Positions 1 to 9,329 of a DNA stretch of 54,859 nt are shown here, in pieces. The notes beneath the pieces were generated by a model. The model was not told the origin of the DNA, ran no database searches, and saw nothing but the letters and a program-made list of their open reading frames with translations. This DNA comes from Bacteroidia bacterium (GTDB taxonomy: Bacteria > Bacteroidota > Bacteroidia > JANWJV01), in assembly GCA_025451785.1 (NCBI GenBank), contig JANWJV010000072.1, positions 1-54,859 of the forward strand. The letters are read 5' to 3'. Made by a program: the position numbers and the translations under genes. Numbering within the stretch: position 1 is the first letter of the stretch; each line of letters begins with the position of its first letter.

Positions 1-425
1 ACCGGATCATAACCAATTCCTTTCATCCTATCGGCCACTACTCCATCACCAATATAAGTAACACCGAACCTGGGGCCATTGTATTTCAGCCTGGGCTCAA
101 AGTCCTCATCCTCTTCTGTTTTAACGGGAGCAGGCGCGGGCGCGGCGGGCGCGGGAGCGATCACCACTGTTTGGCTGCCGGCATTTTGGCTGCCGTTGAA
201 CAGTTCCTTGTCGCCGTTCTCATACCTTATCATAAATACATCTGTTTTCGAGATCGCGTAAACCGGTCCGTTAGGATTGTCGGCCCTTTTCATTTTTACC
301 TGTTCGGTATTGATCTCGGTGATCCTTCCTTTGATCTCGGAGCCATTCTTAAGGATAAGAAGGTCCTGGGCTATGGCCGCGGTACTAATAAGGAAGCTGA
401 TAATTAAAATGCTGATCGTTTTCAT
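1..425 (-). CDS. Secreted protein of unknown function, 3' part cut off by the window edge
   Basis: The reading frame starts at an ATG at 425 and runs off the left edge, so only about 141 residues are visible. It opens with a clear signal peptide (MKTISILIISFLISTAAIAQ), followed by a small beta-rich stretch (DLLILKNGSEIKGRITEI), a pattern common in Bacteroidota envelope proteins where a short domain follows secretion. An alanine/proline-rich linker (residues about 90-100) and an acidic patch (EEDEDFEP) precede what looks like the start of a second domain. A -7 promoter box lies about 50 nt upstream. Exported location is well supported; the function is not recognised. Confidence 0.75.
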   Translation of the reverse strand, partial: MKTISILIISFLISTAAIAQDLLILKNGSEIKGRITEINTEQVKMKRADNPNGPVYAISKTDVFMIRYENGDKELFNGSQNAGSQTVVIAPAPAAPAPAPVKTEEDEDFEPRLKYNGPRFGVTYIGDGVVADRMKGIGYDP

Positions 426-471
426 TGTTTTGTTTTTTTGTGGTTTATACTGATTGTTTAGATTCATGAAG

Positions 472-479
472 CAAAACTA
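472..479 (-). promoter_or_regulatory. Candidate Bacteroidota -7 box for the secreted gene at 425
   Basis: The minus strand reads TAGTTTTG, a match to the TAnnTTTG consensus, 47 nt upstream of the ATG at 425. No good TTTG is visible at the -33 position, so this is a half-supported promoter. The rest of the 426-679 gap is AT-rich and holds an imperfect inverted repeat around 548-577 (ccaaaaaagag / gctcttttgg) of unknown role. Confidence 0.45.
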
Positions 480-679
480 GGCCGGGGATGGGGCCCTGGA
501 AAACGGATTTGGCGGGCTTGGGTAAGGGGAACAGGTGCAAAAGCCCAAAAAAGAGGTAAAAGTTGCTCTTTTGGAAAAAAACTTAGTAATTTCAGGCTGC
601 AACTCCGATTAATTACAGTTATTTGCAATAGTATAGACCGGGCTTTACTGATTTTTACTACACGAATATTTAACGAAAA

Positions 680-1669
680 ATGTCATTTCCCAGCCAAGTC
701 GATTTCTTTAAGAAGATAAAAGACACCCTGCCTGCCAAGATCTCGCTGGTGGATGAACTGGCCGACCTGCTCGGTATCACCAACGATGGCATTTACAGGC
801 GGCTGCGGGGAGAGACGCAGCTCAGCTTTACCGAGATACAGAAGATCTGCACGCATTTCAAGATGTCGTTCACTCCTGATATTAAGGAAGCGAACCGCAA
901 TGTGAACTTTGAATACTCAAGGCTGGGAAGCGACGATAGCAGTTTCAGCGATTACCTTACCGGCCTTTGCGATAAGCTTTCTACCATCGGCAGCCTGCAG
1001 AACAGCAAAGCGGTGTTCGCCGCCGAAAGCCTGCCCCTCTTTTATCATTTCCTTTACCCCGAGCTTACCCGTTTTAAGATCTATTTCTGGAGCAAGGCGG
1101 TGATGAACATTAGCACACTGCGAAACACCAGCTATAATGATTTTAAAGTGGACCCCGCTGTAACGGCCATCGCCATGCGCTCGCTCGAACTGTATTGCAG
1201 TATACCCTGTACCGAAGTATGGAACGACAATACAATAGATGGCACGCTGAAGCAAATAGAATATTACTGGGAAACAGGTGTGTTCCCTTCCAAAGAGGTG
1301 GCCATGCAGGTATGCAGCGAAACGCTCGACATGCTGAACCATATTGAGGAGCAGGCCGCGAAGAACGCGAAGTTCATTCCCGGCAAACGCACTTATCCCG
1401 ATACCTTTCAATTATATACCAGCGATGTGGGCCTGGGCTGTAATAGCATCTTTGTTACCGCCGATCATTTCAGGCTTTGCTTTTTCGCGCCCCATACCTT
1501 TAACTCCATCATTACTTCTAACGAGGAGTTTTGCGGGGATACCGAGAACTGGCTGAACGGCCTCATCGGCAAGTCCACACTCGTGAGCGGCTCGGCCGAA
1601 AAGCAGCGTTTCCAGTTCTTTGAGCGCAAGCGCGAGCGTATCCAGAAGCTCATGGAAAAGATCCGCTGA
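680..1669 (+). CDS. Helix-turn-helix regulator with long C-terminal domain
   Basis: This 329-residue cytoplasmic protein has no signal peptide. Residues about 18-60 look like a Cro/C1-type helix-turn-helix: ELADLLGITNDGIYRRLRGE followed by a second helix that matches the 'scanning' part of such domains. The remaining ~260 residues are mixed alpha/beta without a motif I recognise; two-domain regulators of this layout are common in Bacteroidota and usually unnamed. It stands alone between two secreted-protein genes. DNA binding is inferred from the HTH; the ligand, targets and sense of regulation are unknown. It could regulate the neighbouring T9SS genes, but nothing in the sequence shows that. 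Confidence 0.7.
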   Translation: MSFPSQVDFFKKIKDTLPAKISLVDELADLLGITNDGIYRRLRGETQLSFTEIQKICTHFKMSFTPDIKEANRNVNFEYSRLGSDDSSFSDYLTGLCDKLSTIGSLQNSKAVFAAESLPLFYHFLYPELTRFKIYFWSKAVMNISTLRNTSYNDFKVDPAVTAIAMRSLELYCSIPCTEVWNDNTIDGTLKQIEYYWETGVFPSKEVAMQVCSETLDMLNHIEEQAAKNAKFIPGKRTYPDTFQLYTSDVGLGCNSIFVTADHFRLCFFAPHTFNSIITSNEEFCGDTENWLNGLIGKSTLVSGSAEKQRFQFFERKRERIQKLMEKIR

Positions 1670-1694
1670 TCTTTCCTTAAAAAAACTTAATTAG

Positions 1695-1725
1695 TTTGTT
1701 TTTTTAGTTTTTTGTCCTACATTAG
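1695..1725 (+). promoter_or_regulatory. Promoter of the first Omp28-like gene
   Basis: TTTG at 1695-1698, a 19-nt spacer, then TACATTAG at 1718-1725, one position away from TAnnTTTG. The spacing is ideal for the Bacteroidota primary sigma factor. The implied 5' leader to the ATG at 1767 is about 35 nt. Confidence 0.6.
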
Positions 1726-1766
1726 CGCCTCGATTTTCCTTGAACTATTAACCAAACCAATCAACC

Positions 1767-3815
1767 ATGAAAAAACTACTTACACTAGGAGCAGGCATGC
1801 TGCTCATGGGCTTTACGGTATCAGCCCAGTATTACATGATACCTTATCAGTGCAGTCCCGGCACCAACCCCGGCGGACTGATGACCGAAACGGAGCAGCC
1901 CGCTAACGCAGGATGGACCAACATCGCCACCTCAAGCGCTACTCCCGTATGGTCAACCACTGTTACCATTCCCTTTACTTTCCTTTTTAACGGTGCTGCC
2001 GTAACCCAGTACAAAGCCTCTACTTCTGGCGTTGTTACTTTCACCACCGGCGCATCAGCAGTTCCTTCCTCTACTAACGCTACTATTCCGGATGCAAGCA
2101 TCCCGGACAAGTCAGTAATGGTTTGGGGCCTTTCAGGTTTCAACGCTAACGACGTGATCCGTCAGAAGACCTTCGGTACGACTCCTAACCGTCAGCACTG
2201 GATCTTCTACGCTTCTTACTCAGCTCCCGGATCAGCGGCTACTAACGACTGGACCTACTGGGGTATTGTTCTTGAAGAGACCACCAACAAGATCTACATC
2301 GTTGACATGAGGACCTACAACACTCCTGGTTCTTACACCATCGGTGTTCAGATCAACAGCACAACCGCTGTATCTGTTGCAGGCGCTCCCAATACCCTTT
2401 CTGTTGTTACCAACGGCGGCAGTCTCGACACCCCCGCTGACAACGTTTATTACGAGTTCTCTACAGGAACAGCTCCTGCTTATGACGTGAAGTCGTACAG
2501 CCAAACCATCGCTCCTTACGTTCAGATGTCACAGGCTCCCTTCAGCATCGGCGGTTCTTCCAGGAACATGGGCAGCAACACCATCACTTCGATGACTGTT
2601 AACTACCGCATCAATGGCGGAACACCTGTATCGTCTAACCTTACCGGCCTCAATATCGCCACCGGTGGATGCTACAGCTTCACACACCCCACTAATTGGA
2701 CTCCCAGCGGTCCCGGCACTTATGTTATCAAAGCATGGATGTCGAACATCAATGGCAGCAACAACGACCAGGTAAACGCTAACGACACTGCTACCAAGAC
2801 CGTGTACGTTGCCGCTTCATTGGCTGTTAGGACCTCTCTCTTTGAAGAGCCCACCAGCTCTACTTGCGGTCCCTGCGCTACGTATGCTCCTGCTTTCAAC
2901 GCTCTGTTGAACAGCAACGGTGTTAACACCGCTACCGGCAAAGTGAACGCTATCAAATACCAGATGAACTACCCCGGAGCAGGTAACGACCCTGCTTACA
3001 CTACTGAGTGCGGCTACCGCCACACTACGTATTATGGTGTTCCCGGTATTCCGTGGTGCGCTCTTGATGGCAACCAGTACCAGGGCCACATCGCGAACGT
3101 GAACCAGACCATCATCAACAACGCGCAAGCGAGACCCGGTCTGTTTGACATGAGCACCATTACCGCTAACTACATTGGAACCACTGTGAACGTTGCCGGA
3201 ACATTTACTTCACTTGTTCCCTACACTTCAGGTTTGGCTCTCCACGTTGTAGTAGTTGAGAACCACATCAACTCCAGCGACGGCGGTCACGGCGTTCAAT
3301 CGAACGGCGAAACCGACTGGTACCAGGTGATGCGTAAGATGCTTCCCGGCCAGACCGGAACCACTCTTGGCGCTCTTACCGTAGGCCAGGTAGTTCCCGT
3401 AAGCCAGAGCTACAACTTCAGCGGATCGCCCGTGATCTTCACTTCACTGAGCGCTTCTTCTGTAGTAGCATTCATCCAGGACAACAGCACTAAAGAGATC
3501 CTTCAGTCTGTTTGGAAGCCCATCACCCTTACCGGTGTTACCGACGCTTCCAGCCCGCTCAATCTGTTCAAGATCTACCCGAACCCTGCTAGCGACAACG
3601 CTACCATTATGTTCGAGCTTAAGCAGGCTGAAAACGTGAAGGTAAATGTTACCAACATGCTTGGCGAAACTGTGTTCACTGCTGACAACGGCAACATGAC
3701 CGCAGGCAAACACAGCATGAACCTCGATGCCAGCAAATACGCTGCGGGTATGTACTTTGTTAGCTTCACTGTAGGCAGCAAACAGATCACTGAGAAACTC
3801 TCTATCGAGAAGTAA
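1767..3815 (+). CDS. Omp28-like secreted protein with CxxC thioredoxin-type motif and T9SS sorting domain
   Basis: A 682-residue protein with signal peptide (cleavage after VSAQ, about residue 21), an N-terminal beta-rich region that recurs in the next gene, and a middle region resembling the Omp28-related thioredoxin-like family. That region carries STCGPCATYAP, with cysteines at 367 and 370 in CxxC spacing, and a later cis-proline-like GVPGIPW. The last ~80 residues begin FKIYPNPASDNATIMFEL and end in a basic EKLSIEK, a type A T9SS sorting domain, so the protein is probably exported across the outer membrane and anchored. A thiol-disulfide or redox role is plausible from the motif but not shown. 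Strong promoter spacing and a restricted codon choice suggest high expression. Terminator follows directly. Confidence 0.85.
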   Translation: MKKLLTLGAGMLLMGFTVSAQYYMIPYQCSPGTNPGGLMTETEQPANAGWTNIATSSATPVWSTTVTIPFTFLFNGAAVTQYKASTSGVVTFTTGASAVPSSTNATIPDASIPDKSVMVWGLSGFNANDVIRQKTFGTTPNRQHWIFYASYSAPGSAATNDWTYWGIVLEETTNKIYIVDMRTYNTPGSYTIGVQINSTTAVSVAGAPNTLSVVTNGGSLDTPADNVYYEFSTGTAPAYDVKSYSQTIAPYVQMSQAPFSIGGSSRNMGSNTITSMTVNYRINGGTPVSSNLTGLNIATGGCYSFTHPTNWTPSGPGTYVIKAWMSNINGSNNDQVNANDTATKTVYVAASLAVRTSLFEEPTSSTCGPCATYAPAFNALLNSNGVNTATGKVNAIKYQMNYPGAGNDPAYTTECGYRHTTYYGVPGIPWCALDGNQYQGHIANVNQTIINNAQARPGLFDMSTITANYIGTTVNVAGTFTSLVPYTSGLALHVVVVENHINSSDGGHGVQSNGETDWYQVMRKMLPGQTGTTLGALTVGQVVPVSQSYNFSGSPVIFTSLSASSVVAFIQDNSTKEILQSVWKPITLTGVTDASSPLNLFKIYPNPASDNATIMFELKQAENVKVNVTNMLGETVFTADNGNMTAGKHSMNLDASKYAAGMYFVSFTVGSKQITEKLSIEK

Positions 3816-3833
3816 TATCGCTTTAGTACCCTT

Positions 3834-3870
3834 AAAAAGCCCTGACGGAAACGTCGGGGCTTTTTCTTTT
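3834..3870 (+). terminator. Intrinsic terminator after the first Omp28-like gene
   Basis: Stem aaaaagccctgacg / cgtcggggcttttt around a GAAA loop, followed by a T-rich run. It separates the tandem paralogues, so the gene at 3910 probably has its own promoter. Confidence 0.85.
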
Positions 3871-3909
3871 ACAAGTATTTTACTGACCTTTGTTTCGAAT
3901 CACATACCT

Positions 3910-5919
3910 ATGAACATACGTCTTACACTTTCTGCCCTGCTCATTTCAGCAGGCGCCTCCTTCGCGCAGTATGCCGCGCTTCCCAACATCTGCGCCGCGG
4001 GCTTTAACCCCGGCAAGCTCAACAACGATATAGAACAAAGCTCCACCACCGGCTGGACCACCGTTCATAACGGAACGGCCCTCAGCCCTCAATGGTCGGG
4101 CATTATTACCCTGCCCTTTGGATTTATCTTCAACGGCTCGGCCGAGAATAGCTGCAAGGTGTCAACCTCCGGCGTACTTACCTTCAGCACCAGCGTGGCG
4201 GCAGTACCCGCTTATACCAGCGCCGCGCTTCCTACCACAGCGGTACCCGCTAAGTCCGTTTGTGTTTGGGGTCTTAAGGGAAGCGGCTCCAACGACCAGA
4301 TCCGTACCAGGACCTTCGGCATCAATCCCAACCGCCAGTTTTGGGTGCAGTTCAATTCTTATTCAAGCACCGGCTCCAGCGGCTGGACCTACTGGGCCAT
4401 CGTGCTCGAGGAAACGAGCAACCGCATTTATGTAGTTGACCAGCGGACCTATAACGCGCCGCTCGCGCTCTCCATAGGTGTGCAGATCGACAGCAGCAAA
4501 GCGATAAAGGTCGCCGGCTCGCCTGCCATCGATTCCAACACCAAGACCTACGCGCTCGACACGCCTGATGACAATGTGTATTACGAATTCATTCCCGGCC
4601 CCCAGGCAGTGTATGATATGACCGTTACCGCCATCAACATGCCGCGATACCTCGAGCTTTCAAAAGCGCCCTTCCTTATCACCGGCAGCATGCGCAACCT
4701 GGGCTCTGATACTGTAACTTCAGTAGACCTTAACTATTCCATTAACGGCGGCGCGGCGGTAACCACCACACTTCCCTTTCTGAGTATGATGACCGGCGAT
4801 TGTTTTAACTACAGCCATGCAACGGCCTGGACTCCCTCAGCCGACGGCGCTTATACCATACGTGTATGGGCCACGGCCATCAACGGCAACAATGACCAGG
4901 TGATAAGCAACGATACCTCCACTATTACAGTAGCGGTACACAGCATTACGAATTCAAGGGTAGCCATGGTAGAGGAGTTTACGCAAGCTTCCAACGCGCC
5001 ATCGGCTGTTCAGCATTTTACGTTCAACCCGCTCATCGCGAACAATTCTACAAAGACCTCCAACGTTAAATACCACGTTAGCTGGCCCGGCATCGATCCC
5101 ATGTACAGCTTCAACACATCGCAGCCCACCACACGTGTGTTCTATTACGATGTAAGCGCGTTATCGTACGTTCTTCTTAATGGCAAGCCTGTGACAGGCA
5201 GCAAATACACAGGATCGCCAGACAACATTACACAGGCCATTATCGACACCGCCTATAATGAGCCCGGGCTTTTCAGCATCAACCTTGCCGCCACTTACGT
5301 GGGCAACCAGCTCAGCATCGCAGGTTCTACCAAGGCATTGTTAAACACAGTAACGGGTCCTTTTACGGTGCACGTGGCGCTCATCGAAGATCCTGTTAGC
5401 TACGCCAACGCGCCCGGCACCAACGGCGAACTGGTATTCCCCCATGTAATGCGCCAGATGTTCCCGGGAGCCAATGGAAACAACATCGGCAAGCCCATTA
5501 ATAACCAAACGGATACTTTCAATTACACCTATACCATTCCCTCCACCCTTAACGTGAACGGCTTGCAGGTAGTGGTCTTTGTACAAGATGAATGGAACAA
5601 AGAAGTGCTGCAATCGGCCAACACCTGGGCCATGGTAGGATGGAACGAAAAGGAAAGGAACACGAACGTACTGCACATCTATCCTAACCCTGCAAGGGAC
5701 CAGGCAGTTCTGAACTTTAAACTTGAAAAAGAAAGTGAGGTGCGCATTTCATTGTTCAACGCACTTGGTGAAGAGGTGTATGCTCAGGCGAATGGAAACA
5801 CAAATCCGGGGTCGCACTCGATGAACATTCCATTAAGCGAACTTCCTTCAGGCATTTATTCCCTTACACTTAGGGCAGGCGATAGCAGCAGCAGTTCCAG
5901 GCTGGTGGTACAACACTAA
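3910..5919 (+). CDS. Omp28-like T9SS protein, paralogue lacking the CxxC cysteines
   Basis: 669 residues with signal peptide (SAGASFAQ) and the same domain order as the gene before it: shared beta-rich N-terminal half (both contain a DQIRTRTFG/DVIRQKTFG-type block and a WTYWAIVLEET/WTYWGIVLEET block), an Omp28-like region, and a T9SS type A sorting domain (HIYPNPARDQAVLNF). At the position of the CxxC in the first copy this one reads SNAPSAV, so the cysteines are replaced by Asn362 and Ser365; thiol chemistry at this site is therefore not possible. The gene is a tandem duplicate that has diverged. It may keep a structural or binding role. It ends three bases from the convergent RDD gene. Confidence 0.85.
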   Translation: MNIRLTLSALLISAGASFAQYAALPNICAAGFNPGKLNNDIEQSSTTGWTTVHNGTALSPQWSGIITLPFGFIFNGSAENSCKVSTSGVLTFSTSVAAVPAYTSAALPTTAVPAKSVCVWGLKGSGSNDQIRTRTFGINPNRQFWVQFNSYSSTGSSGWTYWAIVLEETSNRIYVVDQRTYNAPLALSIGVQIDSSKAIKVAGSPAIDSNTKTYALDTPDDNVYYEFIPGPQAVYDMTVTAINMPRYLELSKAPFLITGSMRNLGSDTVTSVDLNYSINGGAAVTTTLPFLSMMTGDCFNYSHATAWTPSADGAYTIRVWATAINGNNDQVISNDTSTITVAVHSITNSRVAMVEEFTQASNAPSAVQHFTFNPLIANNSTKTSNVKYHVSWPGIDPMYSFNTSQPTTRVFYYDVSALSYVLLNGKPVTGSKYTGSPDNITQAIIDTAYNEPGLFSINLAATYVGNQLSIAGSTKALLNTVTGPFTVHVALIEDPVSYANAPGTNGELVFPHVMRQMFPGANGNNIGKPINNQTDTFNYTYTIPSTLNVNGLQVVVFVQDEWNKEVLQSANTWAMVGWNEKERNTNVLHIYPNPARDQAVLNFKLEKESEVRISLFNALGEEVYAQANGNTNPGSHSMNIPLSELPSGIYSLTLRAGDSSSSSRLVVQH

Positions 5920-5921
5920 AG

Positions 5922-6635
5922 CTATTTATCAAACCCGTAATGGGTGTAATCCTGAAGCACAGTATTCAGGAACTGCAGGTGAGGAACGTTGCTGGTAATG
6001 CCCATCGTTTCCTTGGTCTTTACGGTGAGCTTTTCGATGATAGGCCAGTTATGTGATTCGAGCCCTTTCTTAAGTACTTCCTTAATAATGGCAATGTCGT
6101 TGTCGCTAAGCTTCACCACCTCGGGAAACACCGGCACATAATCGGTCTTCACGCGCATGAGGATGGTATCATTAAGCGTTACCTTTTGTTTCATCTTAAT
6201 AACGGTAGTCCCCGCCGCCATATCGCCGATGCGCTGGCCTTTGTCGTTCATTATAATGGCGACCACCGCCACCAGCCCTGTCATAAGCCGTGTATCAACA
6301 ATACGTAACAGCCACCTCAACAGGTAAGCGCCAAAGGTGGCGCGGGTGCCGTCGAGCATCACCACTTTTATCTTCATTATCATTTTGCCGAACGACTGAC
6401 CCTGCATGAAGGTTTCGCAGAGCAGATCGTAAAGAAGCACCGGCATACAGAGCAGTATCAGAATGGTAAGGCTGCCGCCGAAGCCAGCGGTGATGCCAGC
6501 CATGATGGAAAGCAGGATAAAATAGGCCAGGAAGAAAAGGTAATCCAGCAGCGTCGCCAGGATGCGGTCGCCGAGGCTCGCGAGCTCATAATCGATGTCG
6601 ACGTTCTGGGTTGTTTGTATCTGTATATTATCCAT
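5922..6635 (-). CDS. RDD family membrane protein
   Basis: A 237-residue protein whose N-terminal ~150 residues form an RDD domain: an Arg-containing first helix (LASLGDRILATLLDYLFFLA), further hydrophobic helices, and the typical segment FMQGQSFGKMIMKIKVV followed by LLRWLLRIVD. The remaining ~80 residues are soluble and charged. RDD proteins are poorly characterised; some members act as transporters. It is divergent from, and 55 nt away from, the SpoIIM-to-DUF58 operon, and RDD genes travel with that set in many bacteria, so it is probably a functional partner. ATG start at 6635. Confidence 0.85.
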   Translation of the reverse strand: MDNIQIQTTQNVDIDYELASLGDRILATLLDYLFFLAYFILLSIMAGITAGFGGSLTILILLCMPVLLYDLLCETFMQGQSFGKMIMKIKVVMLDGTRATFGAYLLRWLLRIVDTRLMTGLVAVVAIIMNDKGQRIGDMAAGTTVIKMKQKVTLNDTILMRVKTDYVPVFPEVVKLSDNDIAIIKEVLKKGLESHNWPIIEKLTVKTKETMGITSNVPHLQFLNTVLQDYTHYGFDK

Positions 6636-6690
6636 CCTACAGGAAATTGCATAAATTTACAAAGTTCGGCCTAATGCCGGATGCCCTTGC

Positions 6691-7686
6691 TTGAAAGAGA
6701 TCAGTTTTCTTAAGGATAACTCGGAAAAATGGCAGCAATACGAGGCCCTGCTTGCCGATCCGCGCCGTGCCGACCCCGATACGCTGGCAGAGCTTTTCAT
6801 ACAGCTTACCGACGACCTTTCGTACTCTAAAACACATTATCCAAAGTCGAACACTACCAAATACCTTAACGCGCTGGCGGCAAGGACGCACCAGGCCATT
6901 TACAAGAACAAAAAAGAACGGAGGGGCCGTATCATCCATTTCTGGCGCTACGAGCTGCCCCTGCTTTTTAAGGCCTCGCACCGGCAGCTGCTCTATTCCT
7001 TTCTCATCTTCGGTGTTTCCGTATTCATCGGTGTGGTGTCACAGGCATACGATGATAGTTTCGCGCGGCTGATCATGGGCGACAGTTACGTGAACATGAC
7101 CATTGAGAACATCAACAATGGCGACCCGATGGCGGTATACAAACAGATGCATCAAACGGATATGTTCGTGGGGATCACCTTTAACAACGTGTTCGTCTCC
7201 TTCATCATATTCGTGTTCGGCGTTTTCCTTTCGATGGGTACCGTATTTCACCTGTTCAGGAACGGCATCATGCTGGGGTGTTTCCAATATTTCTTTTACC
7301 AGAAAGGGCTGCTGTTCGAATCGGCGCTTGTTATCTGGATCCATGGCGCGCTCGAGATATCCGCTATCATCATCGCGGGCTGCGCGGGGCTGGTGATGGG
7401 CAACAGCATTATTTTTCCGGGAACCTACTCCAGGGCTGTCTCCTTCATGAAAGGCGCCAAGCAGGGCATCAAGATCGCCATCGGCCTGGTGCCCATCTTC
7501 ATCACCGCCGGATTCCTCGAAGGTTTTGTGACCCGTTATACCAACATGCCCGTCTGGCTCAGCCTCACCATCATTCTTGGCTCGCTCAGCTTCATCGTTT
7601 GGTACTTTATCATATACCCCATCCTATTAAACAGAAGACTCAACTATGCAAAACCAGGAGAAGATCAATCTGCGCCAGGCGCGTGA
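6691..7686 (+). CDS. Stage II sporulation protein M (SpoIIM)-like membrane protein
   Basis: 331 residues. An N-terminal soluble region of about 100 residues (KWQQYEALLADPRR...) precedes several membrane segments starting near LLYSFLIFGVSVFIGVVS. The pattern FRNGIMLGCFQYFFYQKG and the following WIHGALEISAIIIAGCAGL are hallmarks of the SpoIIM family (the HGxxE signature). The organism shows no other sporulation genes here, and the family is widespread in non-sporulators, so the name does not imply sporulation. The start is TTG: no in-frame ATG lies nearby upstream, and the two ATGs at 6674 and 6681 are out of frame. It overlaps the next gene by 41 nt. First gene of the operon. Confidence 0.85.
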   Translation: MKEISFLKDNSEKWQQYEALLADPRRADPDTLAELFIQLTDDLSYSKTHYPKSNTTKYLNALAARTHQAIYKNKKERRGRIIHFWRYELPLLFKASHRQLLYSFLIFGVSVFIGVVSQAYDDSFARLIMGDSYVNMTIENINNGDPMAVYKQMHQTDMFVGITFNNVFVSFIIFVFGVFLSMGTVFHLFRNGIMLGCFQYFFYQKGLLFESALVIWIHGALEISAIIIAGCAGLVMGNSIIFPGTYSRAVSFMKGAKQGIKIAIGLVPIFITAGFLEGFVTRYTNMPVWLSLTIILGSLSFIVWYFIIYPILLNRRLNYAKPGEDQSAPGA

Positions 7687-8605
7687 CTTCGGCGAGCTGT
7701 TCAACGCGAGCACCAAGTTCATAAAGCAGAATTTCAAACCGCTCTTCCAGTCGATATTCTTCATCGCCGGGCCCTTTGTGCTCATCGGCGCCATCGCCAA
7801 CGCGGTTTATCAAACCGATTCGTTCTCTTACAATAGCCTTATCCGCAATACAGGCGTGCTCTCACGTTTTTTCAGCCCCGCGCACCTGGTATCCATGCTG
7901 TTTACCATTATTGGTGTTCTTGTGCTCATCGGCACTGTGTATGAATACATGATCGTTTACAACGAGAAAGGCCCTGGCGAGGTTCGCCTTGGCGATGTAG
8001 GCAGAAAGCTGTTGAAAGACACCTGGAAGATACTTTCCACTTTTTTGGTCTTCTTCATTGCTTCCCTTATGATCGGCGTTTTCATCGTCGTTATCTTTTC
8101 GGGAATGACCGGCAGCATGATCGGCGCGGGCATCCTGTTCGGGTTCCTGCTCGTGATCTTCCTTTTCCTTTGCGGTCCTAACCTGCTTTTCCTTATAAGC
8201 GCCACTTACATAGTTAGGATGAAAGAATCGCTCGGTGTGTTCGAATCTTTCGGAAGGGCAAGAAGCCTCATGCGCGATAATTACTGGTGGACATGGCTCA
8301 TTATGTTCTGCACATACCTCATTGTGTTCGTCCTCACCATGATATTCATGATCCCCATCGGCATTGTTTCGTTTATCCTTGCCATGAACTCACTGAAAGG
8401 CGCCGACTCCCCTACCCTTTCGCTCATCTTCATGGCCCTGAGCACCATTGCCACCTTCTTCAGCTATATGCTGTACTGTGTTATGCTGGTAATGGTAGGC
8501 TTCCACTATTTCAGCCTGGTAGAGAAGAAAGAAGGGCTTGGCCTTTTTGAACGGATCGAAGAAATTGGAAAAAAAGAAAGCGACAACATTGAAACGTCTT
8601 ATTGA
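7646..8605 (+). CDS. Polytopic membrane protein of the MoxR/DUF58 cluster
   Basis: 319 residues with about six hydrophobic segments and a short N-terminal cytoplasmic stretch (MQNQEKINLRQARDFGELFN). A loop contains ESFGRARSLMRDNYWWTW, typical of the membrane domain found in glycerophosphodiester phosphodiesterase-like membrane proteins; no enzymatic motif is visible. Its start lies inside the SpoIIM-like gene and its end inside the DUF4129 gene, so translation of all three is probably coupled. Specific function unknown. Placement suggests one integral component of an envelope complex with the SpoIIM-like and RDD proteins. Confidence 0.75.
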   Translation: MQNQEKINLRQARDFGELFNASTKFIKQNFKPLFQSIFFIAGPFVLIGAIANAVYQTDSFSYNSLIRNTGVLSRFFSPAHLVSMLFTIIGVLVLIGTVYEYMIVYNEKGPGEVRLGDVGRKLLKDTWKILSTFLVFFIASLMIGVFIVVIFSGMTGSMIGAGILFGFLLVIFLFLCGPNLLFLISATYIVRMKESLGVFESFGRARSLMRDNYWWTWLIMFCTYLIVFVLTMIFMIPIGIVSFILAMNSLKGADSPTLSLIFMALSTIATFFSYMLYCVMLVMVGFHYFSLVEKKEGLGLFERIEEIGKKESDNIETSY

Positions 8606-9329
8606 TCCGCTTAAGCGAACCCTTTTACTTGTACCCTTCCTCTGCCTGCTGGCAGCTGCTCATGCCGTGCCCGCGGCTGATACGATGAGGAAAGTGGCGC
8701 GCGACAGTTCGAAGACCGAGCTTCGCAAGCCCGACGCGGAAAAGCAGAACGACCTTTTTGAAGACAAGGATTTTCTTTTCGACAAAGTGCCGCCGGCACC
8801 CAAAACTCCTTGGGAGCGTTTCTGGGACTGGGTAGAGCGTAAGCTCGATGCCATGTTCAGCAGCGAAGGTTTCGGAAGCTTTTGGGAGGTGTTCCAGTAT
8901 GTGCTGCTCGGTGCCATCCTCCTGCTCATTATATGGCTGGTGATACGAAACGACATACGAAGGGTGTTCTACGGAAAGAGCGCCACGGCCGACATCGGCT
9001 TCAAAGAGGTGAACGAGAACATCCATGAGATAGACTTCAATAAGCTTATTGAAGAAGCGGTGACACAGAAGAACTACCGCCGAGCGGTAAGGCTTTGTTT
9101 CCTGCGTACACTCAAACAGCTTTCGGACAAAGAGCTGATACGCTGGAAGACCGATAAGACCAATCACGATTATTATAACGAGCTAAACGGCAAGACAATG
9201 CAGGGCGGCTTCGGGAACCTGAGCCTCATGTATGAATACGTATGGTATGGCGACTTCGGTCTTACCGAAGAGATCTACAAGAGCACCGAAGCGAAGTTCA
9301 GGGAGTTTAACGAACGGCTGAAGAACTGA
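8589..9329 (+). CDS. DUF4129 domain protein
   Basis: I choose the TTG at 8589 (246 residues) because it places a good signal sequence at the N-terminus (LKRTLLLVPFLCLLAAAHA); a longer frame from the TTG at 8538 would bury it. A linker and a second hydrophobic segment (FQYVLLGAILLLIIWLVI, about residues 100-118) follow, then a cytosolic DUF4129 region containing YRRAVRLCFLRTLKQLSDKE and YEYVWYGDFGLTEEIYKS. DUF4129 proteins occur with MoxR ATPases and transglutaminase-like or DUF58 proteins; their biochemistry is not established. Overlaps both neighbours (17 nt upstream, 1 nt downstream). Confidence 0.8.
   Translation: MKRLIDPLKRTLLLVPFLCLLAAAHAVPAADTMRKVARDSSKTELRKPDAEKQNDLFEDKDFLFDKVPPAPKTPWERFWDWVERKLDAMFSSEGFGSFWEVFQYVLLGAILLLIIWLVIRNDIRRVFYGKSATADIGFKEVNENIHEIDFNKLIEEAVTQKNYRRAVRLCFLRTLKQLSDKELIRWKTDKTNHDYYNELNGKTMQGGFGNLSLMYEYVWYGDFGLTEEIYKSTEAKFREFNERLKN

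Noticed and set aside
6691-7686. Sporulation function for the SpoIIM-like protein
   Set aside because: No other sporulation genes occur and the family is common in non-sporulating bacteria.
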